This document shows positions 25,491 to 34,400 of a stretch of DNA of 64,000 nt, in pieces. Source of the DNA: CAVZCK01 sp963798805 (GTDB taxonomy: Bacteria > Pseudomonadota > Alphaproteobacteria > Rhizobiales > Rhodomicrobiaceae); contig CAWCVC010000008.1 in assembly GCA_963798805.1 (NCBI GenBank), forward strand, positions 124,001 to 188,000, read 5' to 3'. The notes below the pieces were generated by a model. That model did not search any database. It had not been told where the DNA came from and saw only the letters and a list, made by a program, of their open reading frames with translations. Position 1 is the first letter of the stretch. Each line of letters opens with the position of its first letter. Both the position numbers and the translations under genes were made by a program.

Positions 25491-26798
25491 TCACTCGGCC
25501 GCAGCGCCATAGGGCACATTCTTGCCGCCATATCGGCGAACGCGGACATTGGCCTGCTCGGCGTGCGCGACGAAGCCTTCCAGCATGCACAGCCGCGAGC
25601 AATATTCGCCGATCTTGGCCGAGGCCTCGTCGGTCAGCACGCGCTGATAGGTGCAGGTCTTCAGGAACTTGCCAACCCACAGCCCGCCCGTATAGCGCGC
25701 CGCCTTCATCGTCGGCAGCGTGTGGTTGGTGCCGATCACCTTATCGCCATAGGCGACATTGGTGCGCGGCCCGAGGAACAACGCGCCGTAATTAGTCATG
25801 TTGTTCAGGAAATAGTCCGGGTCGCGGGTCATCACCTGCACATGCTCGGAAGCGATCCGGTCGGCCTCGCGCACCATCTCCTCCTCGTCCTCGCAGACGA
25901 TCACCTCGCCATAATCCTCCCACGCCTTCGACGCAATCGGCGCGGTCGGCAGGATCGTCAGCAGGCGTTCGACCTCGGCCATGGTCTCGCCCGCGAGCTT
26001 CTCCGAATTGGTGAGCAGGATCGCGGGCGAGGTCGGTCCGTGCTCGGCCTGGCCGAGAAGGTCGGTGGCGCAGATCTCGCCATCGACGGTCTCGTCGGCG
26101 ATGACCAGCGTCTCGGTCGGACCGGCGAACAGGTCGATGCCGACGCGGCCGTAGAGCTGGCGCTTCGCCTCGGCCACATAAGCATTGCCGGGGCCGACCA
26201 GCATATCGACCGGCGCAATGCTCTCGGTGCCGAGCGCCATCGCCCCGACCGCCTGGATGCCGCCGAGGCAATAGATGACGTCCGCACCACCGAGATGCTG
26301 CGCGGCGACGATGGCCGCCGCCGGCTTGCCCTGATAGGGCGGAGCGCAGGTGACGATCCGCTCAACGCCCGCCACCTTCGCCGTGATGATCGACATATGC
26401 GCCGAGGCGACCATGGGATATTTGCCGCCGGGCACATAGCAGCCGACGGAGTTGACCGGAATGTTCTTATGGCCGAGCACGACCCCGGGAAGCGTCTCGA
26501 CCTCGATGTCCTTCAGCGCTGCGCGCTGATGCTCGGCGAAGTTGCGCACCTGCTCCTGTGCGAAGCGGATATCGTCGAGATCGCGCTTGGATAGCTGCGA
26601 CAGACAGTCCTGGATCTCGGCATCGGTCAGCCGGAAATCGTCCCGATCCCAGCCGTCGAACTTCACCGAAAGCTCGCGCACGGCCGTATCGCCGCGTGTC
26701 TCGATTTCGGCGAGGATGCCTTCGACAGCGGCGCGGACCTTGGCCGCGTCTTCCGCCCGCTGCGCCGCATCCCGCCCGCGCTTGAGATATTTTGCCAT
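25491..26798 (-). CDS. Histidinol dehydrogenase family protein (HpsN-like)
   Basis: The 435-residue product starts MAKYLKRGRDAAQRAEDAAK. It contains CYVPGGKYPMVASAHMSIITA, VGPGNAYVAEAKRQLYGRVG, the GPTETLVIADE stretch, the Zn/substrate region LLGQAEHGPTSPAILL and the conserved GTNHTLPTMKAARYTGGLWV. In histidinol dehydrogenase this last stretch is NHVLPT. The protein belongs to a catabolic branch rather than histidine biosynthesis, because no his genes are nearby. The sulfopropanediol dehydrogenase HpsN is a characterised member of that branch. The likely reaction is NAD-dependent alcohol-to-acid oxidation, substrate unknown. It starts 9 bases after the cyclase-family gene and was followed by the now broken SDR. 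Confidence 0.87.
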   Translation of the reverse strand: MAKYLKRGRDAAQRAEDAAKVRAAVEGILAEIETRGDTAVRELSVKFDGWDRDDFRLTDAEIQDCLSQLSKRDLDDIRFAQEQVRNFAEHQRAALKDIEVETLPGVVLGHKNIPVNSVGCYVPGGKYPMVASAHMSIITAKVAGVERIVTCAPPYQGKPAAAIVAAQHLGGADVIYCLGGIQAVGAMALGTESIAPVDMLVGPGNAYVAEAKRQLYGRVGIDLFAGPTETLVIADETVDGEICATDLLGQAEHGPTSPAILLTNSEKLAGETMAEVERLLTILPTAPIASKAWEDYGEVIVCEDEEEMVREADRIASEHVQVMTRDPDYFLNNMTNYGALFLGPRTNVAYGDKVIGTNHTLPTMKAARYTGGLWVGKFLKTCTYQRVLTDEASAKIGEYCSRLCMLEGFVAHAEQANVRVRRYGGKNVPYGAAAE

Positions 26799-26807
26799 GA
26801 TGCGTTC

Positions 26808-27758
26808 CTACTTGATCGCCTGCGGATTGATTGGCGAGCCCGCAGCGCCGGGCAGATGCAGAGGCGGCGCGACGAAGAAGAACTCGTGGACCTTGTCGGC
26901 GGCGCAATCGTCGGCCAGCTCCTTCAGATAGAAAATCTCGCCCATGGAGATGCCGATGGCCGGAATCACCACCCAATGCCAGGGCTGATTGGCTTCGTCG
27001 GTCTCGTTCGGGCGGACCTCGCAGCCCCAGGTGTCGGAGCAGATCGCCGCGATGTCCTTCTCCTTGATCCAATAGCAGGTCTCGAAGGCGAAGCCGGGCG
27101 CATCCCCGCCCGCGTAGCCTTTCCAGTCCTTCTTGGCCAGACAGCGCTCCTGATGGCCGGTGCGCACGATGACGAAGTCACCCTTGCGGACCTCTACTCC
27201 CTGCGCCTTGGCGCACTCATCCAACTCGGCGTTCTTGATCGCATAGCCGTCGGGCAGGGAATCCATGCCCTTAAAGCGCGCCACGTCGAGCAGAACCCCG
27301 CGCCCGACCATCTTGTTGCGCACCTGCTCGATGCCGTTTTTCTTCGCGCCCCTCGCGTCGACCAGCTTGGCGTCATAGCCGTTATACATCTTGTCATCGA
27401 GGAAGATGTGGCAGAGCGCGTCCCACTGCGTCGAAGCCTGGCATGGCATGTTGATGGCATCGTCGGCATAGCGCAGATAGGCGCCGGGCCGGTCCTGGTT
27501 TCCGGCGGCGGCGTCGGTGCCGGTGGCAAGCATCGTGTGAATCGGGTTCCAGCGGCCGCCGAACAGACCCGACTGGATCGGCTCCTTCAGCGACAGGCCA
27601 AGCGCGAAGACCTTACCCTTGCGGATCAGCCCGGCGGCGGCGACAATGTCCTGCGGCGTGACGTTGTTGAGCGTTCCGATCTGGTCGTTCTCGCCCCAGC
27701 GGCCCCAGTTGGAAAGCTTCTCCGCCGCCTCGTAAATGGCCTTGCGGTTCACCGTCAT
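26808..27758 (-). CDS. Cyclase family protein (kynurenine formamidase fold, PF04199)
   Basis: The 316-residue product starts MTVNRKAIYEAAEKLSNWGR, then WGENDQIGTLNNVTPQDIVA, typical of the larger cyclase-family proteins. The metal motif HxGTHxDxPxH of kynurenine formamidase reads QASTQWDALCHIF here, so the first His residues are Gln/Ser. This variant occurs in a large catabolic subgroup. VGRGVLLDVARFKGMDSLP and KGDFVIVRTGHQE are family segments. A GGGAGG site precedes ATG 27758. It is the first gene of the cyclase-hisD-SDR operon, with a 16-base palindrome just upstream. It probably hydrolyses an amide, lactone or similar bond. Confidence 0.85.
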   Translation of the reverse strand: MTVNRKAIYEAAEKLSNWGRWGENDQIGTLNNVTPQDIVAAAGLIRKGKVFALGLSLKEPIQSGLFGGRWNPIHTMLATGTDAAAGNQDRPGAYLRYADDAINMPCQASTQWDALCHIFLDDKMYNGYDAKLVDARGAKKNGIEQVRNKMVGRGVLLDVARFKGMDSLPDGYAIKNAELDECAKAQGVEVRKGDFVIVRTGHQERCLAKKDWKGYAGGDAPGFAFETCYWIKEKDIAAICSDTWGCEVRPNETDEANQPWHWVVIPAIGISMGEIFYLKELADDCAADKVHEFFFVAPPLHLPGAAGSPINPQAIK

Positions 27759-27775
27759 TGCATCCTCCCAATCGG

Positions 27776-27791
27776 TTTATCGTTCGATAAA
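27776..27791. promoter_or_regulatory. Palindrome TTTATCGTTCGATAAA, probable operator
   Basis: A perfect 7+7 inverted repeat around TT lies 18 bases before the cyclase start, in the gap to the divergent alpha/beta hydrolase. A CGATAAA half-site recurs near 30144, upstream of the TrmB-type regulator gene, making that regulator a candidate binder. Confidence 0.55.
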
Positions 27792-27957
27792 TTATAGCAG
27801 TTTTGCCGCCGATGCACCTCAATCCTCAAAACGCTGGCGCGCGACCGGCTGCAACTCAGCCCTGGTTGAGATAGAATAGCAAGTGCACGAGGCATCCGCA
27901 GACCTCGCTCTCGCACTCGGTGGTGAGGCTAGTGCGATGCCGCCAGGGAGAGGACGC

Positions 27958-29031
27958 ATGAAAGCCATATCTGTGGTTCTGCGCACGCTGACGGGCGCTG
28001 CGCTGTTGCTGTTTGCCTGCTCGGCCATGGCCGCCGACTACCCGGCGCCGAAAGACGGCGAATGGATCGCTCACAATTTCAAATTTCACACCGGCGACGT
28101 GATGCCGGAACTGCGCCTGCATTACGTAACGGTCGGCGACCCCGGCGGCGAGCCCGTGCTGGTCCTGCATGGCACGACCGGCTCAACCAAGAGCATGCTG
28201 ACGCCCAACTTTGCCGGCGAATTGTTCGGCCCCGGCCAGCCGCTGGATGCCAAGAAATACTTCATCATCATCCCGGATTCCATCGGCGCCGGTAAATCGT
28301 CCAAGCCCTCCGACGGCCTGCGCGCCAAATTTCCGCGCTACAATTACGACGATATGGTCGAGGCGCAATATCAGCTCGTGACAGACGGGCTGAAGGTCCG
28401 CCATCTGCGGCTCATCATCGGCAATTCGATGGGCGGCATGCATACCTGGCTTTGGGGTGTCAAACATCCGGACTTCATGGATACGTTGGTGCCGATGGCC
28501 TCGCAGCCGACGGAAATGTCCAGCCGCAACTGGATGATGCGGCGCATGCTCATCGATGCCGTCCGCAAGGACCCGGAATGGAAGGACGGCAATTACGCCA
28601 CCCAGCCGCACGCGATCCAGACGGCTCTCGTCTTCTTCGGCATCGCCACCAATGGCGGGACGCTCGCCTATCAGAAGATGGCGCCGACACGCGAAAAGGC
28701 AGACGCTCTGCTCGATGGGCGGCTGGCCAAGCCTTTCACAGGCGATGCCAACGACATCCTCTATCAGTGGGATGCCTCGCGCGATTATAACCCCGCACCT
28801 GAGCTTGAGCGCATCACCGCGACGCTGCTCGCCGTCAACGCCGCCGATGACGAGCGCAATCCGCCTGAGACCGGCATCATGGAACGCGAGCTCAAGCGGG
28901 TGAAGAACGGCCGCATCTATCTGATCCCGGCAAGCGAAGAGACGCGCGGCCACGGCACCACCGGCATGGCGAAGTTCTACGAGAAGCCGTTGCAGGAGCT
29001 GCTGGAGACCGCGCCGCATCGGTCCATGTAG
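27958..29031 (+). CDS. Exported alpha/beta hydrolase (MetX-like fold)
   Basis: ATG 27958 (site GGGAGAGGA upstream) gives 357 residues. The signal peptide is MKAISVVLRTLTGAALLLFA with likely cleavage at AMA-ADY. The catalytic domain shows LRLHYVTVGDPGGEPVLVLHG (oxyanion region) and the nucleophile elbow GNSMGGMHTW (Ser). A late Asp in NAADDERNPPETG and a His in ETRGHGTTG form the rest of the triad. It resembles homoserine O-acetyltransferase-like hydrolases, but the signal peptide argues for a periplasmic hydrolase rather than methionine synthesis. It is divergent from the cyclase operon. Confidence 0.85.
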   Translation: MKAISVVLRTLTGAALLLFACSAMAADYPAPKDGEWIAHNFKFHTGDVMPELRLHYVTVGDPGGEPVLVLHGTTGSTKSMLTPNFAGELFGPGQPLDAKKYFIIIPDSIGAGKSSKPSDGLRAKFPRYNYDDMVEAQYQLVTDGLKVRHLRLIIGNSMGGMHTWLWGVKHPDFMDTLVPMASQPTEMSSRNWMMRRMLIDAVRKDPEWKDGNYATQPHAIQTALVFFGIATNGGTLAYQKMAPTREKADALLDGRLAKPFTGDANDILYQWDASRDYNPAPELERITATLLAVNAADDERNPPETGIMERELKRVKNGRIYLIPASEETRGHGTTGMAKFYEKPLQELLETAPHRSM

Positions 29032-29132
29032 GCTCGGGCGCGTTCGAACAGGTGACCGCTTCCGGAGGAGGCGGTCACCCGATCTGTCGCGGGGCCCAAA
29101 AGCGGGATCGGTCAAGACAGAAACAATCTAGG

Positions 29133-29188
29133 CGTCATCCCGGACGCAGCGCAGCAATTCATCGGTGCGCTGCAGTTCCGGGATGACG
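29133..29188. repeat. Palindromic repeat (REP/RPE-like)
   Basis: CGTCATCCCGGA at the left pairs with TCCGGGATGACG at the right, and inside it CGCAGCGCA pairs with TGCGCTGCAG after a small offset, around a 12-base loop. Dispersed palindromes starting GTCATCCCGGA are common between Rhizobiales genes. It stands between two convergent genes and may also stop transcription. Confidence 0.7.
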
Positions 29189-29225
29189 GCAGAGGAATAG
29201 CGATTCGACATCAATCGGTCCTGCC

Positions 29226-30122
29226 TTAAGCTGCCGACTGCGAGGACCCGTTCTCGCCCTCGACATCCAGCCCCGCCTTCAGCGCCCTTGCCTGCTCGCG
29301 CGGCAGATATTTGCGGCGAAGCTTGAGCAGCGCCGGGCCGAAGGTTTTCTGAATTTCGGCTCCGTGCGCCTGAAAGATCTCGGCGAAATAGATCTCGTGC
29401 CGGATCAGCGTCTCGGCCATGTTTACGATCGGCCTGTTGCGCGTATAGGAGCCGTAAGCCTCCTCGCGCATCTCGGCGATCAGCGCTTCCTCATAATCGC
29501 GCGTAATCGTGATCAGGGAGGGCGCCATGCCGACCGGAATGCCGTTGCCTTCATGCAGCCAGGTCTTGGAGTTGGTGCCGAAGTCGAAACGCTCAGGGCT
29601 CTGACCGAACAGGATGATCTGGATGCCGACGCCGCGCTCGGCCGCTTCCGCCAGCGCCGGGATGTGACGCTCCAGAACCTGCTCCGAGGATTTGATCCAG
29701 AGATGCTCTCGAGCTGCGCCGATCATCTGCTCGATGCGCGCGGCGACGACATCGCGCCCGGTGATCGACCAGACATAGTCGTGCCGCGGCAGGTCGGCGA
29801 GCTTGCTCAGCCCTTCGCGGACCCGGTCGCAGCGGCGCTGGGTGTTGCTGGCGATGCGCTCGAACAGCGTCTCGGGCGCCACCGCCGAATAGCGCACCGG
29901 ATTTTCCGAGATCGGCTGAACGGCCTCCTTGTTGCTCAGGCTTTCCAGCACGGTATAGCTGTTGGCCTTTGGCAGCCCGGCCTCCTTACTGACTTCATAC
30001 GCGGTGGCGGGCTGCAATTTGAGCAGCGCTATGTAGGCCCGCGCCTCGTAATCGCTGAATCCGAGATCCTGTAAATCCCGGATGAGATCAGCGAACGGGC
30101 TCTTTGCGTCGTCGATAATCAT
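29226..30122 (-). CDS. TrmB family transcriptional regulator
   Basis: The 298-residue product has an N-terminal winged helix (residues about 10-75) with LQDLGFSDYEARAYIALLKL and KEAGLPKANSYTVLESL, the TrmB pattern. It is followed by a coiled stretch and a phospholipase-D-like/TrmB effector domain with AREHLWIKSSEQVLERH. The C-terminus has a Lys/Arg-rich helix. It stands at the end of the catabolic island; the palindrome upstream of the cyclase gene and a half-site upstream of its own start suggest it may control the cyclase-hisD-SDR operon. Its effector is unknown. Confidence 0.82.
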   Translation of the reverse strand: MIIDDAKSPFADLIRDLQDLGFSDYEARAYIALLKLQPATAYEVSKEAGLPKANSYTVLESLSNKEAVQPISENPVRYSAVAPETLFERIASNTQRRCDRVREGLSKLADLPRHDYVWSITGRDVVAARIEQMIGAAREHLWIKSSEQVLERHIPALAEAAERGVGIQIILFGQSPERFDFGTNSKTWLHEGNGIPVGMAPSLITITRDYEEALIAEMREEAYGSYTRNRPIVNMAETLIRHEIYFAEIFQAHGAEIQKTFGPALLKLRRKYLPREQARALKAGLDVEGENGSSQSAA

Positions 30123-30181
30123 GACGTTTGCTTTCGCGAGGACGATAAACCTGTAGCAGCCTTAGCTGCCACCCGGCGGTC

Positions 30182-30798
30182 CTGTCAATTCGCTGGCGCA
30201 GGTGGCTTTCGAGCGGGAAGCGTTTGCCTCTCGGGTGCCGTTCTTCGGCTCGTGCTGGGGACTGCAGGTGGCGGCGGCAGCGGCCGGTGGTGCGGTGCGG
30301 CTCAATCCGCGCGAGCGCGAAATCGGCTTCGCCCGCAAGATCACCCTTACCGCCGATGGCCGCGGACATACGATGCATGAAGGGCGTCCCATCGCTTTCG
30401 GTGCGCCAACCGTACATAGCGACGAGGTCGGCACGCTGCCGCCGGACATCACCGTGCCGCGACCAATGCGATGACGGAGGTACAGGCCGCCGAGATCCAC
30501 CATGCCGGCGGCGTGTTCTGGGGCGTGCAACATCATCCGGAATATACGCTCGGCGATGTTGCCGGCGTGCTGGAGCGCTATGGCGAAAGGCTCGTCACGG
30601 AGGGCTTTTCTGCATCGGCGGTGGCGATCGAGCTTCACGCCGAGGAGATCCGCTTGCCCGGCCGCGACCCCGAACGCCGTGAACTGGCGTCTGAGCCTCG
30701 ACCGCGACCTGCTCGACCCGGCGATGCGGCTCACCGAAATCGTCAACGAGATCAAGTACCAGGTGCGACCGACCGCTAGCGCGCGCTCGCGCGGCTAG
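30182..30798 (+). pseudogene. Class I glutamine amidotransferase-like gene, truncated and frameshifted
   Basis: The catalytic Cys motif is visible in VPFFGSCWGLQVAAAAAGG and the His-x-Glu motif in GGVFWGVQHHPEY, so the family is class I glutamine amidotransferase (GuaA-like domain). The first 60 or so residues are missing. A frame change occurs near 30460: the frame ends at PRPMR, whereas one over reads ATNAMTEVQAAEI. Another occurs near 30665, where the natural end NWRLSLDRDLLDP... is in a third frame and stops at 30798. Three frames are needed for one protein, so it is not functional. Confidence 0.78.
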
Positions 30799-31038
30799 CG
30801 AGAGCGGTGCGGTCCGGCTAAGTCGCTTGCCCCCCGGCGGATGTGGCGAAGACGGGGTTCGAGGCAATGATGCGCGCCGACGTCGTCAGCGGATGGAAGA
30901 CAAGCTGCAGACGAGCATGGCTTCGGTTACACCGTGCGGGATGCTTGCTGAGGGTCATAGGAGGGGTCGCCAAACCCGGCAGCTCGCACGAGTAGCTATG
31001 CGGGATCTCACTTGCCGACGTACGGGCTCCCGTGCCGG

Positions 31039-31473
31039 TCAGTCCGGCCGATCCGAATTCGCCTTGAGAATCCGCCCCAGCTCGCCGATCAGGATCTTGG
31101 GATCGTATGGTTTTGCGACGCGCGGCACTCGTCTGAACCGCTCGGGCAGATGCGCCGCGCCGTAACCGGTCAGGAACATGAACGGTATGTTGCGCGCCAG
31201 CAATTCGTCCGCCAGCGGATACGACATCTCGCCGCTCAAATTGATGTCCAGGATCGCTGCGTCTATTTGTTCTTGTTGTGAGCCCTGCGCGGCGGTGTCA
31301 AGATCTTTGAACGGACCAATCACGGCAAAGCCGGCCGAATGCAAGTCCTCTTCGAGCAGCACAGCGATCAGGAGCTCGTCTTCGACGATCAGCACTCGCG
31401 CTCCGGCTCGGCTTTCGCCCGTCGTTTCCGTTGCCGTAAGCGGCGACCTGTCTGACTTCTGATGAAGTGGCAC
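31039..31473 (-). CDS. Single-domain response regulator (receiver)
   Basis: The 144-residue product is a CheY-like receiver with no output domain. LIVEDELLIA carries the acidic pair, AAILDINLSG the phospho-acceptor Asp76, a Thr lies in FLTGYG, and the Lys in VAKPYDP. About 25 residues of polar leader precede the domain. Its GTG start at 31473 overlaps the stop of the upstream kinase gene (TAGTG), so the two are translationally coupled and are very likely partners. The lack of an output domain suggests it works as a phosphate relay or protein-binding switch. Confidence 0.9.
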   Translation of the reverse strand: MPLHQKSDRSPLTATETTGESRAGARVLIVEDELLIAVLLEEDLHSAGFAVIGPFKDLDTAAQGSQQEQIDAAILDINLSGEMSYPLADELLARNIPFMFLTGYGAAHLPERFRRVPRVAKPYDPKILIGELGRILKANSDRPD

Positions 31474-34400
31474 TAATTCGAGCCATGACTGGAGAGGGTG
31501 GGGACATCATGCCCAAGTATGTGCTCCAAGGGAATGCTCATCGAGCACTTCAGGCCGCCTTCCGCAAAATCCATTTTGACATCGCCGCCGAGGTCGGATG
31601 AAGGGGCCCGCTCGATGAGCAGCCTGCCGAAGCCGCTTCGCGTCGGCGGGGCGACTTTCGGACCGCCGGTTTCCGACCAGTAGATCTGGAGCTGTCGGTT
31701 CGCCCCGTCGATCTGCCAGCCAAGGTGAACCCGGCCCGTTCTGGCGGAGAGCGCTCCGTATTTCGCCGCATTCGTGGCCAGCTCATGGACGACCATGCCG
31801 AGCGTCAATGCGCATTTGGGACTCAACGCTACGGATGGCCCGGACGTGCATACATTGGCCCCGTCTTCCCGGGAAAAGGGCGCGAACTCGTCGAGGACCA
31901 TGGCGTTGAGCGAAACGCTGGACCAGTTGGCCTCCGCCAACCGGCTGTGGGTCCGTGCAAGCGCCCGGATCCGCGCGTCGAACACCCGCCGCGCCTCGTC
32001 GATATCGGGATTCCGGGAGAATGACTGGCGCGCAATGGAAATGACCGTGGCAAGCGTGTTCTTCACCCGGTGGCTGAGTTCTGCCACCAAGAGATCCCGC
32101 TGCGCCTCCGCCTCCTTGCGGCTGGTAATGTCCAGAAAGGCAGCGACCGCACCGCGAGGGCGCCCTTCGGAATCGAGCAAGGGGCTCGCATTGCCGACGA
32201 GGTGGCGCGAGGGGCCGCCATTCAGCCGCGTTTCGAATTCGAAGTTGCTGACATGCTCGCCGCCCGCCGCCCGCTGCACAGGAAACTCGTCGGGAGACAG
32301 CTTTCGGCCGTCTGCAAAAAACTGAACATGAGCGAACCGCCCGCCGTCGGCGGCCGAAAGGGAGTGGTTTTCGCCCTTGGGCAAGCCCAGGAATTCGTAC
32401 GAGGCGGGATTTCCGCTAACAATACGGCTCTCCGCATCATGGGCGATCCAGATCGCCGCGGGTACGGCTTCCATGATCGTTTGCAATTCCGCGGCGCGGG
32501 CGCGCTCGCGCGCCTCGCTTTCCAGGAGCGCGTCGTCAATTCTGCAGCGCTCGATGAAGTCCGTCGCCTGGCGGACATAGAGGTCCAGCCTCCTGAGGTC
32601 TTGCTCGCTGGGCCGGTGGGACGATCGGAAGTGCGTCGAAAGCATTCCCAGCGGCGTGCCGTTGCGGCCTATAAGCGGCGTTGACTGCACCGCGCGGAAG
32701 CCCGCGCGCTGAGCAATCGGACGCAGCGCCGCGAATTCGGAATCGACTTCGACATCCTCGATGATGACGCGCTCGCCGCGCCGCAAGATTCTGCCGCTGA
32801 TAGTGTCATCACCGGCCGAGACCTCACGGAAGGAGTCGATGAATTCCCGCTCGAACCCGCTATGGGCCGCGATCCGGAGGATCTGACGCTGATCTTCGAA
32901 AAGCCGGATGTTGCCCATATCCGCGCCGACCAGCTCGATCGTCGCAGTGAGGATCTCTTCCAGCCCTTCGCTTATGTCCCGGACACGCCACAGCCGTGAG
33001 CTGGCTTCGGTCAGCCGCGCCAGAGCTAGGGCTTCCGTGGCAAGCCTCGTTTCGCTGGCACGCAGCTCGTTCTTCGCCGCCAGGCGCGCAGCTTCCGTCT
33101 GCACTTTTTCAATGCTGAATGCAAGCTGGCGGGCGATGGTGAGACCAAGATCCAGCTCGGCCTCGGTGAAATCATGCGGCGTCTCGTGATAGGCCATGAA
33201 CTTGCCAATGAGCTGACCATTCGACACGAGAGGAATGAATGCGGCTGATCCGATCCGTTCCGCCCTGATGACGGCCTTGAGAGATTCGGGAAGATCGCTG
33301 TCCTCGAGGGCGTCAACGTGAATAGGCTCCGGCTGCTTTTCACCAGGATTCCAGGGAGAGTGGCCTTCAACCGCCCTGCGGTAGCTGTCGGATAATCCCC
33401 GCCAGGTCACAAATCTCATCACGCCGGAGGTATCCAGGAGCAGGATCGAGGCGCGGCTGCAACGCAGCGCGGCGGCGATGGTATCCAGAGCGGCATCGTA
33501 GATATCGTTCAGCGACTCCGCCCGATGCAGCCGATCGGTGAACCTGTACAGCGCCGACTGTTCCTCGATACGCCTGGCGAGCGCGGCTTCGGCCCGTTTG
33601 CGTTCGGTGATGTTGCGGGCGATCTTCGAAGCGCCGACCACGCGCCCGTCCGCGTCCCTTACCGGCGAAACCGTCAGCGAAATATCGATGAAGGTCCCAT
33701 CTTTCCGCTGTCGGATGGTTTCGTAATGGTCGATCCGGTCACCGCGCCGGATACGAGCTAGGATTTCGGTTTCCTCGTGCTGGTGATCACTGGGAATGAT
33801 GATCGTGATCGACTTGCCCGTGACCTCCTCGGCGGAATAGCCGAAGAGAGTCTCCGCGCCTCGGTTCCAACTCACGATGGTCCCGTCCAGGTTTTTGCTG
33901 ACGATTGCATCGTCCGAGGATTCGACAATCGAAGCGAGCCTACGCCGCGCCTGCTCGGCGAGCTTGCGTTCGCTCAGGTCGACCAGCATGTTGACGGCGC
34001 CGGTCAGAGCGCCGGAGGCGTCGAAGAGAGGGGTGGGATAGGGTTGAAAGGAAACCCGGCTGCCGTCCGGCCGCTCGGCGACGGCCTCCATTCCGTTGAC
34101 GGCGCGTTTCTCTTTCAGTGCGATCGCCATTGGGCACTCGTCGTGCCGCATCGGCCGCCCGTCCGGCCAATAGAGCTTCCACGAGCCGCACCATTCATTC
34201 TCGCCCAACTTGGGCCGCTGTCCCCATAGCTCGGCCGCCGCGTCGTTGTAATAGGTGATCCGGCCTTCGGGGTCGGTCGTATAGATGGCGGCCGGCAGCG
34301 TGTCGACGACCGCGCGGTAGCGTGCCTCGCTTTCATGCAATGCCGCCTGGCTCGCTTTGAGATCCTGCTCGGCTTGTTTGCGCCTGGTTACATCCTGGAA

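Noticed and set aside
25254..26594. 446-codon plus-strand frame
   Set aside because: Complementary to the histidinol-dehydrogenase-family gene and the SDR fragment; no family features of its own.
25491..26798. Biosynthetic histidinol dehydrogenase (hisD)
   Set aside because: No other his genes are near, and it sits in a catabolic operon with a cyclase and an SDR.
26856..27797. 313-codon plus-strand frame
   Set aside because: Antisense to the cyclase-family gene, a product of high GC codon bias.
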